From: UBA2279 sp041595875
GTDB lineage: Bacteria; Actinomycetota; Coriobacteriia; Anaerosomatales; Anaerosomataceae
NCBI GenBank assembly: GCA_041595875.1
Contig: JBFHJN010000014.1
Span: forward strand, 1 to 42,193
Direction: 5' to 3'
DNA: 42,193 bases
Of this stretch, positions 14,372 to 21,336 are shown in pieces. The translations under genes and the position numbers were made by a program. The notes beneath the pieces were generated by a model. That model saw nothing but the letters and a program-made list of their open reading frames with translations. It searched no databases and was not told the DNA's origin. Numbering within the stretch: position 1 is the first letter of the stretch; the number at the start of each line of letters is the position of its first letter.

Positions 14372-16879
14372 TTAGCTGAAGAAGAACTCGCTCTCGTGGA
14401 TGCCCTCAAGGTCCAGCGATCCGCGCACAGGCGGTGGGTCCATCTTGAAGGGGATCTTGTCAGCCAGATCCTTCAGCGGGTTGTTGTCTCGGTACATCTC
14501 GATGAAAGCAGGCTTCACGGCGTCACGGATGAACATGGGCATGAACCGAGCGTGTACACCGAAGGAGTCGTGGATCATGGCGAAGTGCCTGATGCCCAGC
14601 TCCATCGCCTTCATAATCGACATACGCATGTGGCAGGCGTCCAGACTGTGTACGAAGTTTGGGGCCATAGAGAGGGACATATCCCTGCCATCCAGCTTCC
14701 CAGTCTCTTCGTAGTAGACCAGTTGTACCCTGCCCTCCAGCTTGGTGTTGAGCACGCATTTTCTGGAGGTGTCTCTCCACTGGACAGCTTCAAACCCGTC
14801 AGGCGTTGTCCATGTCAGGCGGCGGTCATAGGCATCCTCTACCTCAGCCTTGTTCATGCCCTTTGACCATGCAGATGACGCCTTGGATAGCCATTGCATC
14901 GCCTCCTTGCCCTTGACAACCACGTTATCGATGGCTTCCCAGATGCACTTGGCAAGAAAGATGACCCTTGGGTGATCCTCCTGTTTATCCCAGAGCCTTG
15001 CGTGCCCGGCCTTGAGCTTATCCAGATAGCCATCTCTGGTGTACTCCATGCACGACGAAAACTTCCCGGCGTAGGGTACGACCATGACTTGACGCTTGGT
15101 CATCTTTCGGTCCAGCCCGAAGGCTATCCAGCCTTGTGCCATGAGACCTACGTCTGGATCATCCACCAGACCCTCAAGGATCCTCAAGGTTTCCTTGGCT
15201 ACATCCCCGTAGATATCCTGCCGATCAAGGCCGGGAACTAGGTTTACAGACCGACCCCCAACTGGATCCCTGAGCATGGCCGAGTAGTGCTGTAGCCCGC
15301 TGTTCGTAGCATCAACGTGGATTGGCATTCGTGAGTAGAAGGGAAGCCCTTGATCATAGGCTTCGACATACCCGGCCCACTCCATGCAGAAACGCAGGAA
15401 CATGAAGGGTTCATCAGCTTCCATCCACTTGGTATTTGCCTTGGGATTGCGGCCACATTCCACGATCCACCATTCATTGTCCACGACCCAATCGGCACGC
15501 TCTTGAAGACTTACCTTGTCGTTCCCCCATGCGTTAGCACCAGCAATAGCCAGCCACGCAGCTTGCTCATCGTCTTCGATAGGCTCAGAGTGGGCGAACT
15601 CAAGCAGGGACTTTGAATAATCCGGTCCCTGAGGGTTGAGGAATGCAGGCAGAGGATAGGCTCTTCCTCTGGAATCGAGGTTGTGAGGAAAGTAGATCTT
15701 GTGGAACTGCTGAAATTTTTTTGCCAGTGCCAAGGTTGAGATCACGGCGATGCGCTTCGAGATCAACTGTCTGTTCGCATCGTGGATCAGGAATACCTCG
15801 CTGTTATGCGCCTTCTTGACTTCCTCGTTGGTGTCGTAGTCGAACGGTATGGGTGGAAGTGGAATGTCGTTCGGCATTGGAAGATCACACCGGCCATCCC
15901 CCAGATCATTGAAAACCCAGTCAAGGATCTCCACCATCTTTCGGTTGACCCTCCACGGGGTCTCCTGAAGTGTGTTGATGGCTGGTAGTACCTGCGACCA
16001 ATCCATCTTCAGCATCCGGTCAACGTCTCGCTTGGTAGCTCCCTTGATGATCGGATATGGTCGCACCCTGCCCTTTCCTAGGTAGCCCCCTCGAAACAGG
16101 TTTCGATCCTCTGACCAAGGGATAGGCTTCTTGACCATAGGCCAGTAAAGCGTGAAGTCGGTGGCGGATGCCTGCATAGCCTTCTGTATGGCTTCCACAA
16201 GTGCAGGCGTTGGCGAGACATACATATCATCCTTGGGAGCCTCGATCAGCCCTGTGGAGTCACGGAACAGCAGCATGAGAGAGTAGCCAACAAGCAGCTT
16301 CTCCCTTCGCGTCCATCCGTTCCACTCCACACGTTCTGCATCGAAGTACATCCTGATGGTACGCAGACGCCATTCCTTCGGATAGGTTCTTCGGTCCATA
16401 TCCCGCATGATCTTGTCCAGCAGAGCCTTGCGGCCCTCGGTCTGCTCGAAGACACGAAGCCTCCACTCAGTATGGATCAGATCGGCAGCGTTGATGCAGA
16501 GAGACACACGCTTGATCCTCTTCATCCTGTCGCTGGACAGGGACTTGAAGACCCAGTTGAATACTCCCTTGACGAAAAGGTAGGCGATGACTTCAGGTTC
16601 AAGACCTGTGTCTCTGAGGATGCCAGCAGCTCTTTGCTGACGACCAGCCTTCCTTTCTGTCGGATAGACGAAAGACCTAACAGCATCCACGAAGGGCTTG
16701 TAGGCAGCTTTCACAAACTTGACGCCGACACGGGAGTCTGAGAAGGCCCCCATATCGGCGTGAGACTGGACATCCTTCTGAAGACGGGCTTCAGCTACAG
16801 TCCGCATTTCTTCTTCTAGACGGTTCTGGATATCCATAGGATCAACTGACAGTACACTGTCGGTTTCACTCAAGGTCAT
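14372..16879 (-). CDS. Single-subunit DNA-directed RNA polymerase, T7 gp1-like
   Basis: An 835-residue T7-family RNA polymerase (T7: 883). Visible motifs: LDSRGRAYPLPAFLNPQGPD; the first metal-binding Asp in DATNSGLQHYSAMLRD (motif A); RKMTKRQVMVVPYAG (motif B with catalytic Lys and the sugar-discriminating Tyr); and NFVHSLDACHMRMS followed by FAMIHDSFGVHA (motif C with His-Asp). It ends in EFFFS, like the aromatic FAFA-type end in T7. It would transcribe middle and late genes from dedicated phage promoters. The 5' untranslated region is about 200 bases, AT-rich, and holds the CTTATAAG repeats and a copy of the putative phage promoter. The start is weakly supported (AGGATAA ten bases upstream). 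Confidence 0.97.
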   Translation of the reverse strand: MTLSETDSVLSVDPMDIQNRLEEEMRTVAEARLQKDVQSHADMGAFSDSRVGVKFVKAAYKPFVDAVRSFVYPTERKAGRQQRAAGILRDTGLEPEVIAYLFVKGVFNWVFKSLSSDRMKRIKRVSLCINAADLIHTEWRLRVFEQTEGRKALLDKIMRDMDRRTYPKEWRLRTIRMYFDAERVEWNGWTRREKLLVGYSLMLLFRDSTGLIEAPKDDMYVSPTPALVEAIQKAMQASATDFTLYWPMVKKPIPWSEDRNLFRGGYLGKGRVRPYPIIKGATKRDVDRMLKMDWSQVLPAINTLQETPWRVNRKMVEILDWVFNDLGDGRCDLPMPNDIPLPPIPFDYDTNEEVKKAHNSEVFLIHDANRQLISKRIAVISTLALAKKFQQFHKIYFPHNLDSRGRAYPLPAFLNPQGPDYSKSLLEFAHSEPIEDDEQAAWLAIAGANAWGNDKVSLQERADWVVDNEWWIVECGRNPKANTKWMEADEPFMFLRFCMEWAGYVEAYDQGLPFYSRMPIHVDATNSGLQHYSAMLRDPVGGRSVNLVPGLDRQDIYGDVAKETLRILEGLVDDPDVGLMAQGWIAFGLDRKMTKRQVMVVPYAGKFSSCMEYTRDGYLDKLKAGHARLWDKQEDHPRVIFLAKCIWEAIDNVVVKGKEAMQWLSKASSAWSKGMNKAEVEDAYDRRLTWTTPDGFEAVQWRDTSRKCVLNTKLEGRVQLVYYEETGKLDGRDMSLSMAPNFVHSLDACHMRMSIMKAMELGIRHFAMIHDSFGVHARFMPMFIRDAVKPAFIEMYRDNNPLKDLADKIPFKMDPPPVRGSLDLEGIHESEFFFS

Positions 16880-16915
16880 TCTGTAGGTTATCCTGTAGTT
16901 ACTTGAGATACCTCT

Positions 16916-16963
16916 AGCTTATAAGACAGCTTATAAGACAGCTTATAGACTAGCTTATAAGAC
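16916..16963. repeat. Tandem array of AGCTTATAAGAC units in the RNA polymerase leader
   Basis: Four near-perfect copies of the 12-base unit AGCTTATAAGAC occur at 16916-16927, 16928-16939, 16940-16950 (one A missing) and 16952-16963. Each full copy has the palindrome CTTATAAG at its centre. They lie 37-84 bases upstream of the RNA polymerase start codon. Repeated palindromes before a key lytic gene look like operator sites; they could also be repeated -10-like sequences or an RNA-level element. Confidence 0.85.
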
Positions 16964-17067
16964 CTAAGAGTAGGTATAGGTACTGGTACAAGTATTAACT
17001 TAGGTTCATACGTTCGCTTATCCTTATGCTTATCATATGGTATACCTATAGTTATACTTAGGCCAGC

Positions 17068-17089
17068 TTACCGACTGGTAGTCCTAAAT
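17068..17089 (-). promoter_or_regulatory. Putative phage RNA polymerase promoter, copy 1
   Basis: The minus strand reads AGGACTACCAGTCGG within a 22-base element, 21/22 identical to the element at 14326-14347. It overlaps the stop codon of the upstream small gene and lies about 190 bases before the RNA polymerase gene, so the polymerase could transcribe its own gene. I found no other good copy, so later promoters are either more diverged or fewer than in T7. Confidence 0.6.
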
Positions 17090-17344
17090 CCTCAGAGCAT
17101 CCTCACAGAGCTTCCGCAGAGCCGTCATGGCCTGCCTACAGGTCTGTCCTCTAGGTACGATGTAGGTAAGCTCATCCCACTCTGAAGGGCCGATCTTGGC
17201 GTAGAGGATGTAGGCCGTCTGGGATATCTCCAGTGAGATACCAATGTTTAGGTACTCGAAGAAGGCCCGGTCATCGTCCTCAATCTCGGTGATTTCAAAG
17301 CGTGTCCGGTAGCCGTCAGGCCGGACGTAAAGGGTAGCTCTCAT
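17084..17344 (-). CDS. Hypothetical protein upstream of RNA polymerase
   Basis: An 86-residue protein starting MRATLYVRPDGYRTRFEITE. The ATG at 17344 has GAGG six bases upstream, better than the in-frame GTG at 17356 that overlaps the previous stop. Predicted alternating strands and helices: RFEITEIEDDDRAFFEYLN, GISLEISQTAYILYAKIG, and a C-terminal helix with QTCRQAMTALRKLCEDALRI. No known family to me. Its stop codon lies within the promoter-like element that precedes the RNA polymerase leader. Confidence 0.65.
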   Translation of the reverse strand: MRATLYVRPDGYRTRFEITEIEDDDRAFFEYLNIGISLEISQTAYILYAKIGPSEWDELTYIVPRGQTCRQAMTALRKLCEDALRI

Positions 17345-17352
17345 GGCGTACC

Positions 17353-17493
17353 TCACAGTCCGTTGAAGGCCGCAACTACCGCCCCCATCCCAGAGAAGAC
17401 GGCTAGGAAGAAGGCTCCAAAGCGCCAGTCATCCTTCCCAAGCAAGAAAGCAGTCAGCGCCATCGAACCAGTAGCGACAAAAGCATAGCTCAT
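17353..17493 (-). CDS. Small membrane protein, 46 residues
   Basis: A short frame with a clear AAAGGAAATGACCG leader before its ATG at 17493. The protein has two hydrophobic segments, FVATGSMALTAFLLG and AFFLAVFSGMGAVVAAF, joined by a charged KDDWRF turn, so a two-pass membrane hairpin is predicted. It ends nine bases before the next gene's ATG. Small membrane proteins are frequent in early or lysogeny regions of phages (superinfection exclusion, membrane effectors), but no specific function can be read from it. Confidence 0.6.
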   Translation of the reverse strand: MSYAFVATGSMALTAFLLGKDDWRFGAFFLAVFSGMGAVVAAFNGL

Positions 17494-17739
17494 CGGTCAT
17501 TTCCTTTCATATGTGAAGTCACACAGCTTCCGTAGGGATTACTCTCTGGTAAGTCAGTATCACTTACCTATCCCAAGCAAAATCAGAGGGTCACAGGTCT
17601 TCAGCCTGTAAGCCCAAGAGATGTGTAACTATTGGCTAAGTGATTTTAAGTCCCAAGATGGATTAAAACCACAGTGATTTCAGGTAGTTGATTGTAGGTG
17701 TAGGTGTCGTGTCACGCCTCGGTCACGTGTCACGTCACA
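17494..17739. other. Noncoding spacer with a hairpin and GTGTCACG-type repeats
   Basis: These 246 bases lack a credible gene. They contain a perfect hairpin GGTAAGT-n7-ACTTACC (17548-17568) and, near 17698-17740, a cluster of short repeats related to GTGTCACG/GTCACGTG (TCGTGTCACGCC, GGTCACGTGTCACGTCAC). The cluster could be protein-binding sites, for example integrase arm sites on the tRNA-proximal side, but this is only a suggestion. Confidence 0.45.
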
Positions 17740-17967
17740 TCAAGGAACATCAGTCTTGACATTCCTGATACGCCACACAAGAGTACACGGGACAACTAGA
17801 AGTATTCCAGCGACGAATACTCGTGTGGTCAATTTGTTAACTTCTGGAGCAAGGATAGGCAGTCCTAGAAGGTACTGCGATAGAGCACTGACGATGATGA
17901 TAGTGAGACATACTGCAACTAGGACGTTGCCCAAGAACAGTGCCCACCCAAGCAGTCTGTCAAGCAT
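17740..17967 (-). CDS. Two-pass membrane protein next to the tRNA/integrase
   Basis: A 75-residue protein with two strong hydrophobic segments, ALFLGNVLVAVCLTIIIVSA (about 9-28) and VFVAGILLVVPCTLVW (about 50-65), and a basic C-terminal end (RIRNVKTDVP). AAGGAAG lies seven bases before the ATG, and the ATG is 21 bases beyond the encoded CCA of tRNA-Leu. The position between the attachment site and the RNA polymerase region suggests expression from the lysogeny transcript or a prophage-expressed function such as exclusion; this is inference. It does not resemble known holins closely. Confidence 0.7.
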   Translation of the reverse strand: MLDRLLGWALFLGNVLVAVCLTIIIVSALSQYLLGLPILAPEVNKLTTRVFVAGILLVVPCTLVWRIRNVKTDVP

Positions 17968-17987
17968 CTTATAACTTCCTTATGTGC

Positions 17988-18074
17988 TGGTGCGGGCGGA
18001 GGGATTTGAACCCTCACTCCCCCTTCAGGATGCGGTGTTTAAGACCGCTGCGTCTACCATTCCGCCACGCCCGC
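17988..18074 (-). tRNA. tRNA-Leu (anticodon UAA), complete with CCA
   Basis: A complete cloverleaf reads on the minus strand: acceptor GCGGGCG/CGCCCGC with discriminator A and encoded CCA (17988-17990), D arm GCG...CGC with GAATGGTAGA, anticodon stem GCGGT/ACCGC with loop CTTAAAC (anticodon TAA), a long variable arm as in all tRNA-Leu, and T arm GAGGG-TTCAAAT-CCCTC. The first 50 bases overlap the end of the integrase gene on the same strand. It may work as a tRNA and is also the natural attachment site candidate. Confidence 0.96.
17988..18074 (-). other. Candidate phage attachment site attP (tRNA-Leu)
   Basis: Tyrosine integrases of T7-like marine phages commonly use a tRNA-Leu gene as target, with the phage identity segment next to int. 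Here a full tRNA-Leu directly overlaps and follows int, so the crossover most likely lies in it. Because the whole tRNA is carried, recombination anywhere inside would leave intact tRNA genes at both junctions. The exact core cannot be read without a host sequence. Confidence 0.65.
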
Positions 18075-19038
18075 GTTCCAGTACATCGACGCACAGCTTC
18101 AGGTCGCATGGAGCGAGGTGAGCGTAGCGCATCGTCATCTGCATAGATCGGTGTCCTAGCCACTCCTGCACCCGGCGAAGGTCCATACCACCTTGTACCA
18201 GCCGAGAGGCACAGGTATGTCTTAACGTATGTGGCACAACTTGGCTGTCGTGTCCAAGACCAGCCAATTCCCTAGCCTTATCCCAGTGATCCCTGAAGGT
18301 CCATTTGTTTATGGAGCCAAAGGGAGGCTTGCCCTCCTCCACTGACATGACCGCCTCGTAGGCCCTGTCTGTCAGGTAGACAGTCCGACTGTGGTTGGTC
18401 TTAGTCTCCCAGAAGGTCACGCTGCGTTGAGCCTTGTTGATGTCCCTGTACTCCAGCTTCAGAGCTTCGCTGAATCTGGCCCCGGTGTCCACTAGAAACA
18501 CTACCAGACGGTAGTGATCTTCGCTGAACTGGCGGATGAAGTGGAACATTCTGTCCTCCTCATCCAAGGTCAGGAAGCGGATCCTTCCCACAGGCTCCTT
18601 CTGCCTAGGAAAGTAAGGCATGAACGAGATAGCGCGGGTTCTGTGCAGGTGCCTGAACAGCTTAGACAGGCAGGCAAACTTCCTGTTGATCGTGGCGTTG
18701 GAGTTACCGATTGATCTGTAGTGATTGATCAGCTTCTCAACGTGCTTGTCCGAAAATTGATCAACAGGAACATCACCAATGACCTCCAGTACCTCGTCAA
18801 GGTTCCTTCTGACTGTGAAGCTATAGTCAGAGTTGCCCCACAGCACGCCTATAAGGCGGCTGGAGGCACCTGAAAGGCTTTCGGAAGAGTAGGTACTGGC
18901 CGAAGGGGAAAGACCCCCAGCCTCTAGCTGAGCGTCCTCCCATGCCTTCGCTGCCGACCATGTTGAGAACTGCTTACGCTTACGCTTGCCACCGGCAGAA
19001 ACGTCAGCTTGATAGGCGTTACCCCGCTTTCTGATCAT
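18025..19038 (-). CDS. int: Tyrosine recombinase (phage integrase)
   Basis: A 337-residue integrase. The catalytic domain holds all expected residues: Arg188 in VDTGARFSEALKLEYRD, Lys213 in WETKTNHSRTVYL, His270 and Arg273 in PHTLRHTCASRLV, His296 in EWLGHRSMQ and nucleophile Tyr305 in MTMRYAHLAP. An N-terminal arm-binding region with basic GGKRKRKQFSTW and a SAM-like core-binding region precede it. AGGAGAAG lies upstream of the ATG, which overlaps the MarR-like gene by 20 bases. The last residues, from Arg322, are encoded within the tRNA-Leu gene (GRGGMVDAAVLNTAS), an arrangement known from several tRNA-targeting integrases. Confidence 0.96.
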   Translation of the reverse strand: MIRKRGNAYQADVSAGGKRKRKQFSTWSAAKAWEDAQLEAGGLSPSASTYSSESLSGASSRLIGVLWGNSDYSFTVRRNLDEVLEVIGDVPVDQFSDKHVEKLINHYRSIGNSNATINRKFACLSKLFRHLHRTRAISFMPYFPRQKEPVGRIRFLTLDEEDRMFHFIRQFSEDHYRLVVFLVDTGARFSEALKLEYRDINKAQRSVTFWETKTNHSRTVYLTDRAYEAVMSVEEGKPPFGSINKWTFRDHWDKARELAGLGHDSQVVPHTLRHTCASRLVQGGMDLRRVQEWLGHRSMQMTMRYAHLAPCDLKLCVDVLERGRGGMVDAAVLNTAS

Positions 19039-19360
19039 GGTCTTCTCCTACTAACTGTTCCCAGAACGCCCTGCCCTTCTTGGTCAGGCGCACCACGCGG
19101 TAGCGCTTGTCGGCAGGATCCGGGTAGCTCTCGATGAAACCCGGCCCCTTCTTGCCGTCCTTGAAGGACTTCCAGTCGCTCCACCACTGGATAGAGCGCG
19201 AGGCTGTGGCGTTGGTTGTGCCGAGGTATTGCTCAAGGTCATACTGGTGATGACCCTCGTTCATAGCCACCCAGACAAACGCCTGTAGGGCACTGAGAGG
19301 CATCGCAGGGTCGATCTGCTGTAGCTTCTCTAAGATCCGCTTGAGCTTGTACTTATCCAT
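19019..19360 (-). CDS. MarR-like winged-helix DNA-binding protein
   Basis: A 113-residue protein with MarR-type order: helices ALQAFVWVAMNEGHHQYD, a recognition-helix region LEQYLGTTNATASRSIQWW, and a wing followed by PADKRYRVVRLTKKGRAFWEQL, the D-x-R...LT-KG end typical of the family. GGAGG lies eight bases before the ATG. It overlaps the integrase start by 20 bases, so the two are made together. It is the only obvious transcription-factor-like gene in the lysogeny block, making it the best candidate for a repressor or integration regulator. Its operator is unknown; the CTTATAAG array is one candidate. Confidence 0.8.
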   Translation of the reverse strand: MDKYKLKRILEKLQQIDPAMPLSALQAFVWVAMNEGHHQYDLEQYLGTTNATASRSIQWWSDWKSFKDGKKGPGFIESYPDPADKRYRVVRLTKKGRAFWEQLVGEDHDQKAG

Positions 19361-19452
19361 TTTTCGTACCTCCAGAGCTTGATAAACACTCCTGATGCAT
19401 CCCAGTTTACTACGATGGCGTCCAGAATGTTGATAGCTAGGTATATCCTCAT
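19330..19452 (-). CDS. Possible 40-residue protein before the MarR-like gene
   Basis: A short frame from the ATG at 19452 (AGGG six bases upstream) to 19330, overlapping the next gene by 31 bases in another frame. The product begins MRIYLAINILDAIVVNWDAS, a hydrophobic amphipathic stretch, followed by GVFIKLWRYEKW. The downstream gene's GGAGG lies inside it, which would allow coupling. It could equally be a leader peptide or chance frame. Confidence 0.35.
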   Translation of the reverse strand: MRIYLAINILDAIVVNWDASGVFIKLWRYEKWISTSSSGS

Positions 19453-19494
19453 GCCCATGCCCTACACAAGAGTTTCTTCGTCTGACCCCTTAGC

Positions 19495-19527
19495 ATTACC
19501 TAACCGTAAGGCTGCCGCTAGTGTCAA
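19495..19527 (-). promoter_or_regulatory. Weak candidate host promoter for the lysogeny genes
   Basis: A perfect TTGACA (19522-19527, minus strand) lies in the 178-base gap before the MarR-like gene. A TAGGTAAT sequence follows, but at 19 or more bases, longer than the ideal 17, and it matches the -10 consensus poorly. It may drive the regulator and integrase separately from the early genes. Confidence 0.3.
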
Positions 19528-19538
19528 TAGTTACTTTC

Positions 19539-19754
19539 TCAGATTTCCTTGAGCCTGAAACACGTCTCTGCGAACAGATCATCCCACGAGACTTCAATTC
19601 CGGTTTCATCCTCCATATCTGCAAACTCCTCTTCCACCACGGCGAAGGTATCTACGAAGAGTTTCCTGAACAACGGATCAAGCAGCATCTCTTCGGCAAA
19701 GTATCGGAGTTTTTCCTCCACGGTCATATCTGGGAAAGAGTTATGATAAGTCAT
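19539..19754 (-). CDS. Small acidic early protein, 71 residues
   Basis: A 71-residue acidic protein (MTVEEKLRYFAEEMLLDP, LFVDTFAVVEEEFADMED, SWDDLFAETCFRLKEI), predicted all-helical, with no known domain. The ribosome binding site AAAGGAGGTCAGA before the ATG is the strongest in the early region, so high expression is likely. It is the last of the run of small early genes before the lysogeny block. Acidic helical early proteins are often inhibitors of host enzymes or DNA mimics; that is only a hypothesis here. Confidence 0.7.
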   Translation of the reverse strand: MTYHNSFPDMTVEEKLRYFAEEMLLDPLFRKLFVDTFAVVEEEFADMEDETGIEVSWDDLFAETCFRLKEI

Positions 19755-19780
19755 TCTGACCTCCTTTAGTTAACTCAGGT

Positions 19781-19805
19781 CTGGAGCCTATTGCCAAGGC
19801 TCCAG
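19781..19805 (-). terminator. Intergenic hairpin in the early gene run
   Basis: An eight-base perfect stem, CTGGAGCC at 19781-19788 with GGCTCCAG at 19798-19805 and a nine-base loop, lies between two early genes. No run of T follows on the minus strand, so mRNA processing or stability is at least as likely as termination. Confidence 0.45.
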
Positions 19806-19817
19806 CTCAAAGCTAAC

Positions 19818-20144
19818 TCAGGCAGCTTCTTCCTGATCAGCCTCCAGAGGCTCGAAGTGGTGATACTCCATATACCAGTGGGAAGGCTTGGTGCGCTCTC
19901 CAGACACAGGCCCAATATCCCGATCCCAGTTGACCAGAGCAATGTCGAAGTCTTCGTCAAGCTCCTCGATGGTTCCCGTGTCCCCGACGATGGGCGCATT
20001 CATATTGTTGCTGACATTGAGCGCATCCTCTTCGGGAGTATAGCACCAAAGCTCTCCCATAGCCCGGACACGCTCAGTTTCTTCGGCCCTCTCCTCCTTG
20101 GTGCGAATGCAGCGAACACGCTGGCCGATGGTGTATTGCGTCAT
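19818..20144 (-). CDS. Early protein, 108 residues, function unknown
   Basis: A 108-residue acidic protein: MTQYTIGQRVRCIRTKEERA, then LWCYTPEEDALNVSN, APIVGDTGTIEELDEDFDIA, and GERTKPSHWYMEYHHFEPLE. The opening (V-x-C-I-x-T) and the GDTGTIEEL...DFDIALVNWD segment look like a small beta-barrel or KOW/SH3-like fold of the kind seen in phage proteins, but I cannot name a family. The start has AAGGAAAATATC upstream and the AACCAACC leader shared with its neighbours. Confidence 0.65.
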   Translation of the reverse strand: MTQYTIGQRVRCIRTKEERAEETERVRAMGELWCYTPEEDALNVSNNMNAPIVGDTGTIEELDEDFDIALVNWDRDIGPVSGERTKPSHWYMEYHHFEPLEADQEEAA

Positions 20145-20198
20145 GATATTTTCCTTGCAGGTTGGTTGGTGAAATCAGAAAGTGATAGTGAGCTTACC

Positions 20199-20435
20199 TC
20201 ACGCAGCCTTGCCGGTTTCTTCGCGTTCAGCCTTCGCTGCACTGAGGATGCTGATAGCAAAGATCGTCTTCAGTGCGACAAGCGAGCCTTCACGATACTC
20301 TTCGGGGTAGTCGTCGCTGCCCTCAATCAGGTCGATACACTGAGAGGCATAATCAGCGCTCTCAGCCCAGCGCCCAGCCTCTGCAGCGGCGTCCCCGAGG
20401 CGGGCAAGTTCTTCTACGGTGTCGAAGGTGTTCAT
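20199..20435 (-). CDS. Small helical early protein, TPR-like
   Basis: A 78-residue acidic protein with two helix pairs: ELARLGDAAAEAGRWAESAD, YASQCIDLIEGSDDYPEEY, and SLVALKTIFAISILSAAKAE. The Ala/Gly spacing (A-x-x-A-G-x-W-x-x-S) resembles a single TPR or similar helical hairpin. AAAGGAAC precedes the ATG, and a ten-base-stem hairpin lies just upstream. No function can be assigned; such proteins may bind host partners. Confidence 0.65.
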   Translation of the reverse strand: MNTFDTVEELARLGDAAAEAGRWAESADYASQCIDLIEGSDDYPEEYREGSLVALKTIFAISILSAAKAEREETGKAA

Positions 20436-20465
20436 TCTGTGTTCCTTTGTTGCATGTAATGATAG

Positions 20466-20502
20466 TGGTTACGCACCAACACGGGTTGCTGATGCGTAAC
20501 CA
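20466..20502 (-). terminator. Strong intergenic hairpin in the early gene run
   Basis: TGGTTACGCA (20466-20475) pairs perfectly with TGCGTAACCA (20493-20502); CAAC/GTTG inside the loop can extend it. No T-run follows, so it is probably an mRNA processing or stability element. The ACTATCA motif shared by several early spacers follows directly on the minus strand. Confidence 0.55.
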
Positions 20503-20522
20503 TACGGTTGATCAGGCAGCTT

Positions 20523-20852
20523 TCACAGACAGTCACCCAGCTTGGTATAGACCTTGTTGGCGATGTGGGTTCCAACAGCTTCCACCACGTCATCAGCCAG
20601 CTCGATCAGGGCGAGGTTGGCCCCAGCCTCGGCCATCTGCTGGATGGCGTCTCCCTCCGAGAACAGGCCGTCAGCAGCCTCGATGGCTTCCTCAGTGCCC
20701 TCGGCATAGGCGCAGGCAGCGGCGGTAGCCAGAGAGGCAGCAGCGCTCTGAACAGCACCCAGATAGAAAGCCATCTGAGCATTCTCGTAGGCCATGACGG
20801 CGTTACCGTGGAAGTCAATGACGGTGAAGTCGGCGCGAGGTTCGGTGTGCAT
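20523..20852 (-). CDS. Early alanine-rich acidic protein, 109 residues
   Basis: A 109-residue acidic protein. After VIDFHGNAVMAYENAQMAFY come Ala-rich helices (SAAASLATAAACAYAEG, AIQQMAEAGANLALIELADD). No membrane segment of full length and no catalytic motif are visible. The ribosome site is AAAGGAAC, preceded by AACCAACC. It shares Ala-rich helical character with the next upstream gene, suggesting related or similarly selected proteins, but I see no convincing alignment between them. Confidence 0.65.
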   Translation of the reverse strand: MHTEPRADFTVIDFHGNAVMAYENAQMAFYLGAVQSAAASLATAAACAYAEGTEEAIEAADGLFSEGDAIQQMAEAGANLALIELADDVVEAVGTHIANKVYTKLGDCL

Positions 20853-20891
20853 GGTGTAGTTCCTTTCTGGTTGGTTGGCTGGTTGGGTTGA

Positions 20892-21251
20892 TCAGTTGGC
20901 GTAGTGGGCGGCAACGATGGCGTCGAGCCGAGCCTTGGCCATCTTGCCTACGTTGATGTAGGCGTCACCATCAGCCTCAAAACTGGCGGCGATAAGCTCT
21001 TCACGCCATCCATCCGGCATGTCTACGCCATCCATGTTGACGTTGTGCTCTTCGGTGTACTGAGGAATGTAGACGTTAACGATCAGAGCGGCAGCGGCCT
21101 TGCTATCGGCGGTGCCCGCAGCAGCAGCGGCGAAGGCAGCGATAAGCATGTGCACCATTGCCTTCTGGTGCTCGCCATGTTCAAACGCCTCGTTAGCGAT
21201 ACCCGTGTGCTTTTCAAACATGACGAAGAGCGGGTTATTTTGGCCTTCCAT
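20892..21251 (-). CDS. Early protein, 119 residues, function unknown
   Basis: A 119-residue acidic protein with a helical, Ala-rich middle (AMVHMLIAAFAAAAAGTADS) followed by KAAAALIVNVYIPQYTEEHN and a C-terminal segment INVGKMAKARLDAIVAAHYA. The N-terminal helix pair (FEKHTGIANEAFEHGEHQKA) resembles the helical repeat seen in the neighbouring 78-residue protein. AAAGGACAAATC precedes the ATG. A large hairpin in the gap upstream separates it from the previous gene. No known family. Confidence 0.65.
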   Translation of the reverse strand: MEGQNNPLFVMFEKHTGIANEAFEHGEHQKAMVHMLIAAFAAAAAGTADSKAAAALIVNVYIPQYTEEHNVNMDGVDMPDGWREELIAASFEADGDAYINVGKMAKARLDAIVAAHYAN

Positions 21252-21308
21252 GATTTGTCCTTTCGGTTGGTGGTGATAGTGGTAGTCAAGCCAGAGATTG
21301 ACTTGTAG

Positions 21309-21336
21309 CTAAGCCCTACCTTTCCGTAAGGCTTAG
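21309..21336 (-). terminator. Intergenic hairpin in the early gene run
   Basis: The minus strand folds CTAAGCCTTAC against GTAGGGCTTAG (11 pairs, one G-T) around the loop GGAAAG. It follows closely after the stop of the 61-residue gene. No uridine run follows, so an RNA processing role is as likely as termination. Confidence 0.5.

Noticed and set aside
16916..16963. CRISPR-like array
   Set aside because: The units are 12 bases and almost directly adjacent, without spacers, and there are no cas genes anywhere in the window.
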